Of a stretch of DNA of 48,361 bases, positions 10,601 to 18,649 are shown in pieces (the stretch's first letter is position 1; every line of letters begins with the position of its first letter). Below the pieces are notes generated by a model that saw nothing but the letters and a program-made list of their open reading frames with translations, searched no databases and was not told the origin of the DNA. The DNA comes from an uncultured Bacilli bacterium (GTDB lineage: Bacteria > Bacillota_I > Bacilli_A > RFN20 > DUOF01), in NCBI GenBank assembly GCA_934101685.1, contig CAKORZ010000002.1, positions 1 to 48,361 on the forward strand, written 5' to 3'. Made by a program: the position numbers and the translations under genes.

Positions 10601-13600
10601 CACTTATTAATTCAAAATATGTTTTATTTTCTCTATAATCATACTCTGTTTCATTAATTGAACATTTTTCTTCTTGATCTGTTATAGAAGAATAATATTT
10701 ACATTCAATCTTGTAGATAGGCTCACTAAATTCAACAACTAAATTTTTATCTGTTAATTTGTATTTGTTATCTTCTGTTTTTAAAGAATAAGCATATCTA
10801 ACAAAATATTGAACACCAGTTTGTTTTGTTAAACCATCGGCAACCTTTTCATACACTGAATCTTTAACATAATATTGTGTGTAATCATTTATTTCATCAC
10901 AAGCAACAAGTACATAACTATTTTCTGAAACCTGTTTATAATATGTATTTTCAGAACATTTATTATTTCTTAATTCATTGCTAACTTTATAATAAGCATT
11001 TGTTTTGATGTAGTTATTTTCTGTTTCTGTTAATCCTCTATTGTCTTCAACATACTCAAGTGAAGATATATTTACAACAGATGGTGCTATTTTATCTTCT
11101 ATTATAATAACAGTTTCTAGATAGTTGACAGAATAGTTACCAGCTCCATCAATAGCTCTAAATATAATAGGTCTTCCTAGTGTAGAAACTAATCCAAATC
11201 CAAACTTTACCTCTTGTTCATTACTTTTAGCAATTTGCCATTTTCTATCATCAAGAATTCCGCATCTTCCATTAACTCTTACCATTCCATCAATTGGGCA
11301 ATTATTATTAGCATCTTTATAATCATTTGATACTAAATTGTAATATTTTATATTTTCGCTAATTAGTTTAATTTTTCCTATATCATTTTCAGTAACTTCT
11401 TCACATGTTCCACCATTTACTTGAACACATGTTTGTGGCAATATTGTGGAAGGAAGATATTTTCCATTATCTTCTACATATTTAGGATCATCATAATAAT
11501 AATTTAAGTAATTGCTTGTAGAAATATTTGCTGTATCTTCAACTAAAGTAAATCCTTCATTATCCTTTGTATAATAATTAGTATCTGAGAATTTTCCAGT
11601 ATTTTTATACATTGTATATAATTTACACTCTGTATCCTCTGCAGTGCACACTTCATCATATGTTTTTGTATACATTTCTTTAATATTAACTGGTTCTTTA
11701 TTATCGCCATAATAATATTGTGTATTAGGATCAATTTGTTCATCAATAGAAACCTTTATATAAGCTCCTTTTTGATAGATCTTGGCATTATTTGAAATAT
11801 CTTCTATTAATTTATCCTCGCTTCTATATATTGGATACATTTTTTTGAATAAAGTTACATTTGCATCTGCATATATATTATTTTCTCTTAGTGAATAATT
11901 TCCACTAGTGTCTCTAACATAATTGTTATATGTTACTCTATTCGCTTCATATGCTACAATAGAAACATTGTTCTTAATATTTTCTTGGCTAGGCAAATCT
12001 GAGCATAATATTTTTCCTGAATCAGCAATAGTTGTTTCATTTTCACATTTAAACGATTCTAATGATGCATCTGCAGCCATTGATAACATATATTGTTTAT
12101 TGTTATCAAAGTCATATTTTCCAAACTCAGTAGTTGGTGTATAGCTACTATCATAATAGATATATGGCATTTCATTATCAAATATAAATCCTTGTCTTTT
12201 TGTAAATGTGTTATTAAAGTAATCTGTTACAGTAATATTTAATGTATTAGTTCCAGATTTTCTTGATTCGTTTATAGGAATAACAAATTTAAATAAAATT
12301 GATTTAGTAGTTGTTCCATCAACTCTACATTCATAATCATCCACTAAACCTGTACCTAAAGAAAGTTTACAATTTCCATTTTCATTTATAACAGTCAATG
12401 TCATAACAGTTTCTGGTTCTGATGAATCACTACTTGTTATACCATATTTAACAGTCATTATTGTTTCGCCATTCTTATTTTCTAAGAAACTATTTTCGCT
12501 AACAGTAATCCTAACATCGGCAAATTGTTGATATTCACTTAAATTTTTATTGTTAACATCTACAATTTCATCAATACTAGGAGCCTCTTTATCTATAGTA
12601 AATGCATACGAAGTTCTGTTTCCTCCAGCATCAACAAAAGTAATAATGTATGTTCCACTCTTAGTAAACTTTAGCCATCTACCATCTTGAGTGAAGATAG
12701 CATTTGTACCATTTATTGACTCGTCACATTTACCTAATGCACAAGTATAAGGATTATAATAAGTCTCATTATCGAATGTCATAACAAGTAATCTATTTAT
12801 TACATTTTCCATTATCATTTCTGATTCTAGATCGAACGCAATTCCCCAGCTACCTATATTAATTATTTTATATGATTGGTTAGTTGAATCATAGATAAAG
12901 TCAGCTGTAGAAAAATTATTATTTTCTCCTTTACAATTTTCAGATGCTCCACATTCAACTTGAGCAATTATGTTTGGCTTTTTAGTATCAATAACAAATG
13001 TATATTCAACTGGTAAAGTAATTAAATTTCCTTCTTCTCCTTCAACTCCAGTTACATCTGTATATAATTCACTTGAAACATAGTAAGTTCCATCACCTGT
13101 AAACGCTAAATAATAATCTCCATTCATCTCAGTAATGAAATAAATTCCTTTTTCTTGAAGTTTGTTAATAATATCGCTTTCTGCATTTTTTATATCGCTA
13201 AACTTGTATTGATTAATGCCTTCAGTGTCTCCACATTGTGGTGCTCTAACTTGATCACCATATAGCACAAATAAGCATTCCATATCATCAGCATTAGAAC
13301 TATCAAAATTATTCATTATGTTTAAGTTCTTAGCCATATTAATTCTTAATATTCCTAAATTGTTTATTTTAAATTTCAAGTACACAAATTTATTTGTAAA
13401 CATCATTGTTTTATTAAAATCATTATATAAAGTTGTAGGAATTAAATCTTGATACTTATATGTTTCTGGTGATTTTGCTTGGAAGAAAATGCTAGTTTGT
13501 TCTAGTTCATCTGCATCAGAAGTTGGTAATCTTTTGTCACAATTTTCTTCGCCATTAGTACATGTAAAGTTAGATTTTTTCTCATCATAACTTTCGTCAT

Positions 13601-16600
13601 CTTCAACATAAATATCTAATTTCGCCTTTACTATACCAATACCACCAATAGCTCTAGATTCATTATAGAAACTATCAACTAATGTGAAATTGTACAAGCC
13701 CTTTGAAATTTTAAATACATCTTTATCATCAAGTATATTACATTCTTCATTATCGCATTGAACCTTAGGGATACTAATTCCTCCAGTAGTTTTATCTTCT
13801 AAAGTAGTAGATGCTGATATTAAGAATGATATGCTTTTTATTATTGCACTTTCATTTATAACATATTCTGGATCTTCTCTTGCTTTATCTAGTTCTTTTT
13901 TATTTAAAAGCATAATAGCTCTAATATATTGAGAAAGTCTTTCGCCAAATGAAGCCATATTTGTAGTTTCATCAATTTCCGTACAATCTGTTGTACAAAT
14001 TTCACTCTGCGTATATCTAACGGCTAATGAATCAAAATCATTTCTTTCATATAAATCTATTATTAAGTTAAAGGCATCTTCTCTTTTATCATCAGTTTCT
14101 TCAACTCTTAATTCTAATTTTTGAGTTCCAATTTTAAAATAGTAAGTCATTTCATTTCCTGCTCTATCACTTGCTGTAATAGAATATATTTTGTCAGGTT
14201 CGTTCTTATCATATCCATAAGCAATTTTTACGTATTCCGCTAAATTATTAATACATTTTCTATCGTTAACTGTGGCATTACATTTTAAATAATATTTTTG
14301 CTTATTAACTATTGTATAAGCATATGGATCTATATCAAAGATATTTGAGATTGTGATATCTCTAGTAAGCAAGTCTGGATCACTTTCACTTTTTCCTCTA
14401 TATAATTCTTCATAAAAAATTTGCTTTGTTGTCGCGCTTCCTGCTGCTTTGTAACTAATAGTTGGAACTGTTGAATCTAAAATAAATGTTGCTGATTCTC
14501 CACACACTTCATTTATTTCTCCATAGTTATAGCAATACTTTACAACGTATTTCCCATCTTTAGAATAATCTGCTGATGAGGACTTTTTAAATTGCACATT
14601 GTTTTTTCCAGATACGCTTGTTAATACAGGTATATTAGATATATAATAGCCATCATCAGAATTCAAAGTTTCATAAAATTCCACAACTAAATATACATTT
14701 GTTTTTAAATTTAAATTTAATTCTTTAGTATATAGTTCTGTTGTAGTTTCATCATTATATATATCTAGAACTGGTTTATTCGCTAACTTTTCAGTGTATC
14801 TTGTATTTTGCTCACTAACAAAATAATTATTATCTTCTATTATTTGATTTAGAATTCTTTGAAGAGATTTTAAATTTGCAAAAGCATATCCTTTTTGATT
14901 ATTACATATTCCTTTTAATCTTCTATTTGCATCTAACTTACATGAACTATCATTTTCATAGTTTAGTTCTAAATCTATATAATATACAAAATAAAAATTT
15001 TGGTTTGTCAATAAAGCGGTATCATCAAAAGCATTTACTCCTTCATTGCGGTTATATTTTTTGTTAACCAAAGCAATTCTAGTATATTCTTGTAATACAG
15101 CATATTCTTTTGCTTTTTCCTCTCCTTGGAAAGCTACTTTATTGTTATGAGGCTCCGCTTCATATTTTAAGAAATTAGAACGAGTATATACCAAACTTCT
15201 TGTATCTAGTACAAATTCTCCTTTTCCAGTAGATGTATTATATATAAATCTGTAGTAAGAAGTTCCTTCTGCTTTCTCTAGGTTATCTTCTATTGGATAG
15301 TAGTACTCACTCCAAGTGCCATCTCTTAAAGCTGTTGTTTCTGTTCTATTATATAAATACCATTTATCAATTCCTAAACCACCAATTTCAATGTTGTCAG
15401 GTAAATTATTTTCAATAACAACGATAGTTCTACCAATTATAAAATTAATATCATTAAAAGATATAAATCTATGGTATGTAGATATATCCGTTACATTTTC
15501 AGAAGTTATTGTTGTACTATCTGGATAGGCAATGCTTTTATTTCCATATTTCATTTTATATTTATCCATTACCATGTTTCCAGGACAACTAGTAGCATTA
15601 TCACCATCACACACTTTTTGATTTTGAAGTAAAGAAATATTATCATAGTTTGCAAATACAGTTTTATCAACAATTGCTATAAATGAATCCTCATTTCCTT
15701 TATTAGAAACTAGTACATCATTTATTTTAGTAGTTTTTGTTGATCCAGCAAACACATAGTTTATTTCTCCATCATTGCTTTCTCTAATATATATATCGTT
15801 AATAGTAGATGTTCCAGTTAAAAATCTTTCTGTTATATTAAGAGCTCCATCATCATCGAATCCTACTTCAGAATAATATCCTGTAGCGCCCTTCTGTCCT
15901 ACAGCAATATACAGATCATCATTTATTTTCTTAACAGAGTTTAATGTGTCACTTGAATTATTATTTTTTATTAAAGCATCAAAGATTCCTAAATTATTAT
16001 TTAGTAATACATATAGAACATTTTCAGTTCCTGAAGAATTTTCACTATTTGAAAATTGTGTTTTAATTCTATCTCTTCTTGTCTTTCCAACAATCAAATA
16101 ACCATTTTCACGTGAAACTATATCATTGAAGTATGTTGTTGTTGTACTTGCTTCATTATATGTTAAATAGTAATATGGTTTTTCAGATACGCATCCGTTT
16201 TCATCAGTAAAATTATCTACTTCGCAACTTGTCACATATCCACCTACTGCACCATTATAGCCTTCAACTTCACTACTTCCAACTGCGATTATTTTAGCTC
16301 TACTATCATCATTAACAACAATTAGTGAGTTATATCTTGATTCCAAACTATTAGCATAATAACTAATATTTACAAGTTCAGTATTATTTCCAATATTTAT
16401 TGTAGATCTCATAATCTTACCAATTGTCTTGTTATATGTATCTGTATAATATCCTACTGCCACTAAATAGTTGCCTGTCAATTCAATCTTATTAATTCTA
16501 GTCATTTCAACTGGTATGATTTTTCCATATTCTACAAGTCCACCATTTCCACCAGAGCTTAACTGTATTCTGCGCACAAAGCTTTTAGTTGAACCATCTT

Positions 16601-17297
16601 TTGTATATGTTCCACTTATATAAAAATCTGTTTTAGATGTTGAACCCACAGTCTTTATAATATCATATAAACTAACATCGCTTATTTCTGAAGTTGATGA
16701 TATTCCTAGTCCTTCAAAAAACCATAGTGTATTTAGACAATCAAATTTTTCATTCCATATTTGTCTTCCTATTAAATCATATTTTATTATATATGCATTG
16801 TTTCCAAAATTTCCAATTGCTAAATATCCATCATCTACTCCAATAATTTTTGTAAATGCGTCGTTTTCAGTAGTATTTACAGTTTCTGTATTCGCAACCC
16901 ATGTGCTTAAAGATTTGTTTAAGTCATTAGGTAGAACTCTAACTTGTCGTGTAATTGAAATTGAATCGTTTTCTGTTAAGAAATATTTAATCTTATAAAA
17001 TCCAGCGTTTTTAACATAATTATTTGATGATATAGCGCCAGATGCAGATGATGATTCTATAATCACTCCATTTATTTCAACAGTCACTTGATTTTTCACT
17101 GTTCCATCGCAAATTATTTCTACTCCACTATCGCTCCAACCAGCCTTAGTGTTTAAAACAAGATACTCGTCTCCATCTCTTAGGTTTATTTGACACTCTT
17201 CAGCTGACACTTTTTCAGCACCTAAAAAAGTGAAAAATGAAAACACTAAAATTAAAGCAAAAGTTCCCTTCTTTATTAATTTATTAATAAAATGCAT
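4650..17297 (-). CDS. Giant secreted, membrane-anchored multi-Ig-like surface protein (4215 aa)
   Basis: I recognise the architecture but no named family. Residues 1-32 form a Sec signal peptide (basic start, hydrophobic core, VSA cleavage before EEC). Residues 35-115 look like a first Ig-like domain. Residues about 120-600 contain repeated strands of the type GYLAIG, YLVAVG, IIAVG, GYLIVG, LYIAVG and NYVFAG, suggesting a beta-propeller. From about 900 to 4050 there are at least 14 modules with a DxAGN-type motif, most followed by a D-x3-P-x-I linker (for example DKEAPSI, DTTIPEF, DNDSPDI), as in bacterial Ig-like repeat proteins. The C-terminus has one membrane helix (WSLIFIAGAAIIYGFG) and a basic tail. 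No LPxTG sorting signal is seen. Asn, Ser, Asp, Tyr and Lys dominate. More than 20 close cysteine pairs are scattered along it. It is likely an adhesin or cell-envelope fibre, exposed outside the cell; the ligand is unknown. It has its own promoter and terminator. Confidence 0.9.
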   Translation of the reverse strand: MHFINKLIKKGTFALILVFSFFTFLGAEKVSAEECQINLRDGDEYLVLNTKAGWSDSGVEIICDGTVKNQVTVEINGVIIESSSASGAISSNNYVKNAGFYKIKYFLTENDSISITRQVRVLPNDLNKSLSTWVANTETVNTTENDAFTKIIGVDDGYLAIGNFGNNAYIIKYDLIGRQIWNEKFDCLNTLWFFEGLGISSTSEISDVSLYDIIKTVGSTSKTDFYISGTYTKDGSTKSFVRRIQLSSGGNGGLVEYGKIIPVEMTRINKIELTGNYLVAVGYYTDTYNKTIGKIMRSTINIGNNTELVNISYYANSLESRYNSLIVVNDDSRAKIIAVGSSEVEGYNGAVGGYVTSCEVDNFTDENGCVSEKPYYYLTYNEASTTTTYFNDIVSRENGYLIVGKTRRDRIKTQFSNSENSSGTENVLYVLLNNNLGIFDALIKNNNSSDTLNSVKKINDDLYIAVGQKGATGYYSEVGFDDDGALNITERFLTGTSTINDIYIRESNDGEINYVFAGSTKTTKINDVLVSNKGNEDSFIAIVDKTVFANYDNISLLQNQKVCDGDNATSCPGNMVMDKYKMKYGNKSIAYPDSTTITSENVTDISTYHRFISFNDINFIIGRTIVVIENNLPDNIEIGGLGIDKWYLYNRTETTALRDGTWSEYYYPIEDNLEKAEGTSYYRFIYNTSTGKGEFVLDTRSLVYTRSNFLKYEAEPHNNKVAFQGEEKAKEYAVLQEYTRIALVNKKYNRNEGVNAFDDTALLTNQNFYFVYYIDLELNYENDSSCKLDANRRLKGICNNQKGYAFANLKSLQRILNQIIEDNNYFVSEQNTRYTEKLANKPVLDIYNDETTTELYTKELNLNLKTNVYLVVEFYETLNSDDGYYISNIPVLTSVSGKNNVQFKKSSSADYSKDGKYVVKYCYNYGEINEVCGESATFILDSTVPTISYKAAGSATTKQIFYEELYRGKSESDPDLLTRDITISNIFDIDPYAYTIVNKQKYYLKCNATVNDRKCINNLAEYVKIAYGYDKNEPDKIYSITASDRAGNEMTYYFKIGTQKLELRVEETDDKREDAFNLIIDLYERNDFDSLAVRYTQSEICTTDCTEIDETTNMASFGERLSQYIRAIMLLNKKELDKAREDPEYVINESAIIKSISFLISASTTLEDKTTGGISIPKVQCDNEECNILDDKDVFKISKGLYNFTLVDSFYNESRAIGGIGIVKAKLDIYVEDDESYDEKKSNFTCTNGEENCDKRLPTSDADELEQTSIFFQAKSPETYKYQDLIPTTLYNDFNKTMMFTNKFVYLKFKINNLGILRINMAKNLNIMNNFDSSNADDMECLFVLYGDQVRAPQCGDTEGINQYKFSDIKNAESDIINKLQEKGIYFITEMNGDYYLAFTGDGTYYVSSELYTDVTGVEGEEGNLITLPVEYTFVIDTKKPNIIAQVECGASENCKGENNNFSTADFIYDSTNQSYKIINIGSWGIAFDLESEMIMENVINRLLVMTFDNETYYNPYTCALGKCDESINGTNAIFTQDGRWLKFTKSGTYIITFVDAGGNRTSYAFTIDKEAPSIDEIVDVNNKNLSEYQQFADVRITVSENSFLENKNGETIMTVKYGITSSDSSEPETVMTLTVINENGNCKLSLGTGLVDDYECRVDGTTTKSILFKFVIPINESRKSGTNTLNITVTDYFNNTFTKRQGFIFDNEMPYIYYDSSYTPTTEFGKYDFDNNKQYMLSMAADASLESFKCENETTIADSGKILCSDLPSQENIKNNVSIVAYEANRVTYNNYVRDTSGNYSLRENNIYADANVTLFKKMYPIYRSEDKLIEDISNNAKIYQKGAYIKVSIDEQIDPNTQYYYGDNKEPVNIKEMYTKTYDEVCTAEDTECKLYTMYKNTGKFSDTNYYTKDNEGFTLVEDTANISTSNYLNYYYDDPKYVEDNGKYLPSTILPQTCVQVNGGTCEEVTENDIGKIKLISENIKYYNLVSNDYKDANNNCPIDGMVRVNGRCGILDDRKWQIAKSNEQEVKFGFGLVSTLGRPIIFRAIDGAGNYSVNYLETVIIIEDKIAPSVVNISSLEYVEDNRGLTETENNYIKTNAYYKVSNELRNNKCSENTYYKQVSENSYVLVACDEINDYTQYYVKDSVYEKVADGLTKQTGVQYFVRYAYSLKTEDNKYKLTDKNLVVEFSEPIYKIECKYYSSITDQEEKCSINETEYDYRENKTYFELISDETEDTYINYTLTIYDFCDNQTTINYLFIDRQKPTIDFRDNGKKDVHNISVDYVDKENTNVTYDSEYINSNYTNDIKSNDDITNRINSQGADIYIKNSLTYQIIYYKYNFNITFNNYIKENNTFVAVPNGTTKDENTTYYTLMKKVSGYIFRGDYSCDSNSDYCYVEDYYNYYPSLLTDSNYWVEVAEDSYGNRIIKENLVDVYKIEYIVTDLAGNVSKTLIRTVYIEDTTIPEFKINGTRINSLSGYYNEVNILFENEDEGIFEVYSCTGTPDLCVLPTNIFENPRGSNIQKSVKKISESGGEYNYSNQAQGIYKFYVYDKGSYKENKICTNGSDCDNNSLNVMYLKYNYTSHQFIIDTTIPDMKIDAEIDEKTNKLYYAVSLKEDAKLYCKKGELRGEISTSDDGYYECEEMLNGTFRKESYSGGYNYIKTNSNGEVVYKIVYTKVLPNEDKYFYVTYYFENSSGGFSEYEMGHNFTTEDASNVYKISSIVAYIREDGGYLIKAVDKAMNSAGRSKNNNDHEDVSRIDVDNTAPDYNKSQNTPTGSSYWFSVPVDVISNSNVNVISTILSSVSNSNNAVNINDLSILNSNLFYAFATKTEAIVYLYNVYSKHIDENARYCNTNKYCYSYYDLSSRTFIEGRFDTKEAILQDVASYLSKLIFPTYGGDKLFGDSSIYQGICDPENNENCKETNMYKYVYLKKNDVDNSVSIEETCDSTENCIKVYVKILNYIVNLNIDLEVNEDNTRDTESIRYYYKTMTENGTTNFSTPQTATFNLQLNGNTYYIFEEVDRAISYTNSSNNKIVNHSNKSYYAVFVDDNSFLNIKYRSEKNGETVDNNEEIYINSSGISNTIKTNTTKFYLILKKSSDISRFEQKYEIYKNEDEVYSYLRLIRTIQREFDSNIVTYENINDYLKIGNNGEYYFEIPVGIADDDNMITTLEFIDRAGNVTKVIVSKSQISPNIQLSYVGEGSNQYALVTIVDTWNTRTLTNNLDAKWSSDGEVYETSEDILKSLKCLNGTTGLLYGCENTDGSANGKNIYKVKISNINHIYGFFEISLQDDHGNTNQVKFIYNPIDFTLSYSTDSSNTIKYIDNNTFIEEEQRMITKGDLILKWDDITNYINLYKLNNNSWQLVCTSQLMGTTHSGKCSTTGNQENKIEAEFISGNYSQSTLTYKDEGIYKVELVNRESILIQKRCIGNDGTINCKDIYTDVSIISSWEVNELNCLEALQIKKKEMENSNTGRRYSLFEIDKTNPDTSGVTITVNKPSGKLTFNTIQEFINDFRNYINSEVTIEWQEKLVSLKWSCNYNLTYVIKEINGRLSVVWVDNGSTSSVLIESNSFTIGQTYYTITKNQSNQDVISWNKDGVTKFAPITINDEGNKTFKLLNPCKGDQTAFNEAGIKTFTINSKNDVIYTFLFEDFAGNITESSEFTFSINIKLPEIEIYEVDENGNKLIGTDGNELIIMNGEKVKNNVKLFCYEDSVVSDCTDIYSIELYLETASGYTRRDTNIMVKEVYGRTSKYKYVAYVKKDTNGNYYPSLYSEIEFIIDKQPPKITISGNKVGVFEYYKGEVGVSIDDTVNGEGIIYGGCVLENDEYTCNDEPIATFSASGYVLLKTGTYKIIARDEIGNITVGRDIQYITIDNDSPDISVTADTSYVTYELSENSYTNAKMVSVTSVDNNLGSYLKYRINDGEWITIESTSMQFTEEGVYEIKAFDTVGNESIERHFVIYRQAPKYQLFINDNDASASAGDFIKGYAYITWKEPTSKAEAPIVKVTLNGEAYSKKQKVQESGEYMFVLTDLAGNTTTYKISINNSDNICLNNVLLKPKKQYLLELQDGKSLIIKSDKDYKFSANDTLVFATPTSQYKGTSSCGNGVLGYRSLDEGAYMVLNTNDSNYLNEHSESVITVESKYQNIISNLGGFVYVFVVDKKVAKKELGMNIGENFFNKDPLGWSLIFIAGAAIIYGFGKVVIFRKKVKVLK

Positions 17298-17325
17298 AAT
17301 ACCACGCCTTTCAATACACGATTTA

Positions 17326-17354
17326 ATTGTAAATTAATTAACCTTTTTATTCAA
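17326..17354 (-). promoter_or_regulatory. Sigma-A-type promoter of the giant surface-protein gene
   Basis: On the minus strand, -35 TTGAAT (17349-17354), a 17-bp spacer and -10 TACAAT (17326-17331) lie about 30 bases before the ATG at 17297. The ATG is preceded by the Shine-Dalgarno GAAAGGCG. The promoter is back-to-back with the promoter at 17390-17419, so one small intergenic region could co-regulate both genes. Confidence 0.65.
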
Positions 17355-17389
17355 TAATTCGACACATATATTGTTCATAATTTTTAAGA

Positions 17390-17419
17390 TTGACAATATT
17401 TGTAATTATATTTTATAAT
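17390..17419 (+). promoter_or_regulatory. Consensus sigma-A promoter of the ParB-like orphan gene
   Basis: Perfect -35 TTGACA (17390-17395) and perfect -10 TATAAT (17414-17419) are separated by 18 bp. The transcript would begin near 17426, about 30 bases before the ATG at 17457. The Shine-Dalgarno AGGTG is at 17444-17448. Such a strong promoter suggests constitutive, possibly high, expression. Confidence 0.8.
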
Positions 17420-17456
17420 TAGAGTATGATTTTTAATAAAAGTAGGTGTTTAAACT

Positions 17457-18629
17457 ATGGATTACACATTAAGTCAAAAAAGAGCCATTATCAGGGATGT
17501 TTTAGCTGAAGATGGTTTAACTTTAAATGATATGTCTAGATTTTTTTCTAGGACAATGACTTCAACTTCAGAAATTGAGCATCGTACTACCCCAAGTGGC
17601 ATTTCTTATGGAAAAGTTTCATCTTTTTTTACTCCTTCTATGGAAGAAATCTATATAGAAGATATTGTTGGATTAGAGTTTGCCACAAATAGTTTTTATG
17701 ATTGCTTGCTTAATATTTATAGGCCTGAATCACTCTTTGAAAATTTAGGAAAATTTGATAGAGAAAAATTTCAAAGAACATTAAGTAGTTCTAATTTTGA
17801 ACTTATTGAAAAAGATGGTAAATACTATGTTCATGGGGATGGCAATCACAGAGTTTTATTAATGCTTTTCCAATATTACAAAGGGTTAGCAAGACTAGAA
17901 AAGCTAAATGCGCCTGCTTGGATGTTTCATAAATATATTGGTGAATCAAAAATAACTGTTCCTGTTATCCATTTAGATCATAAAGAGAGCCTATTGAATT
18001 TTTTAGATAAATATAGTTTTGAAGTTTTTGAGCCTTTAGAACAAGATTTTATAAATAGTTTTACAGGCAAAAATAGTTATCGCACTATTGTTTATAATCA
18101 AGAAAACAATACATATTCCTTTTATTACAAAGGGTTTGAAAAGCATGAACTTACACCTAACGAAACATTAAGAGCTTTATCAAACATTGAAAACATAAGC
18201 TGTGAAAACAAAGTTCTTTTTAACGATGATCTATTTATTTTATTTAATGAACATTTTGGCCTTATGGACATTCCTTCAGACCATGTTATGCGTTGTGATG
18301 AGATTATTTCAAATTTAAGATTACCTGATACTAAATTTCCATATTTTATAGATGGATCATATGATTGCGAATGTTTCGATTTGCATATTGCTAATTCCTC
18401 ATATACTGATAAGATAGCTAATGTTATAGAAATAAATCGTTTTATTGAAGACCACCTTGATATTTTGAAAGCAGATAGGGTGGAAGATGTATATGAACCC
18501 GCTACTTGTTTGTATGAGAGAAAATACACAAACATTCCTTTAGAAAAAGCTATAGAAATCGTTAATGTTTTTAAAAAATTAGAAGATTTAATACTTATAA
18601 ATGAGCCGAAAAGAAAGACAAAAAAATAG
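17457..18629 (+). CDS. Uncharacterised protein with ParB/sulfiredoxin-like motif (390 aa)
   Basis: I cannot assign a named family. Residues 118-134 read EKDGKYYVHGDGNHRVL. This resembles the ParB/Srx-fold signature in which a short strand (DGxYxVxDG) leads into a G-N/H-H-R motif at a helix start; here GDGNHR is at 127-132. Before it lies a possible helix-turn-helix-like N-terminus (QKRAIIRDVLAEDGLTLNDM). After it come about 250 residues with no motif I know. It has no signal peptide or membrane helix, so it is probably cytoplasmic. It lacks the GERRxRA box and central HTH of chromosomal ParB, so it is not Spo0J. ParB-fold proteins include nucleotide-dependent enzymes and nucleases, and either is possible. 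It is monocistronic, has a consensus promoter, is divergent from the giant gene and is transcribed against replication. Confidence 0.8.
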   Translation: MDYTLSQKRAIIRDVLAEDGLTLNDMSRFFSRTMTSTSEIEHRTTPSGISYGKVSSFFTPSMEEIYIEDIVGLEFATNSFYDCLLNIYRPESLFENLGKFDREKFQRTLSSSNFELIEKDGKYYVHGDGNHRVLLMLFQYYKGLARLEKLNAPAWMFHKYIGESKITVPVIHLDHKESLLNFLDKYSFEVFEPLEQDFINSFTGKNSYRTIVYNQENNTYSFYYKGFEKHELTPNETLRALSNIENISCENKVLFNDDLFILFNEHFGLMDIPSDHVMRCDEIISNLRLPDTKFPYFIDGSYDCECFDLHIANSSYTDKIANVIEINRFIEDHLDILKADRVEDVYEPATCLYERKYTNIPLEKAIEIVNVFKKLEDLILINEPKRKTKK

Positions 18630-18649
18630 CAAATTAATTGCTATTTTTT
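18621..18649. terminator. Bidirectional terminator containing both stop codons
   Basis: A perfect 12-bp stem, A6-TAGCAA paired with TTGCTA-T6, closes a 5-base loop (ATTAA, 18633-18637). On either strand the stem is followed by its own T-run. It serves the convergent ParB-like gene and folD. Both of their TAG stops are inside the stem, at 18627-18629 and 18641-18643. Confidence 0.88.

Noticed and set aside
5143..16998. Plus-strand and frame-shifted open frames inside the giant gene
   Set aside because: They are short, lack ribosome sites and recognisable motifs, and lie fully inside a gene with a clear signal peptide and module pattern. They are shadows of A/T-rich codons.
4650..17297. Giant gene as a phage tail fibre or prophage remnant
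   Set aside because: It has a Sec signal peptide and C-terminal membrane anchor, and no integrase, terminase, capsid gene or attachment repeat is present nearby.
17457..18629. Orphan gene as chromosomal ParB/Spo0J or Noc
   Set aside because: The GERRxRA box and central HTH are not seen, and no parA adjoins.
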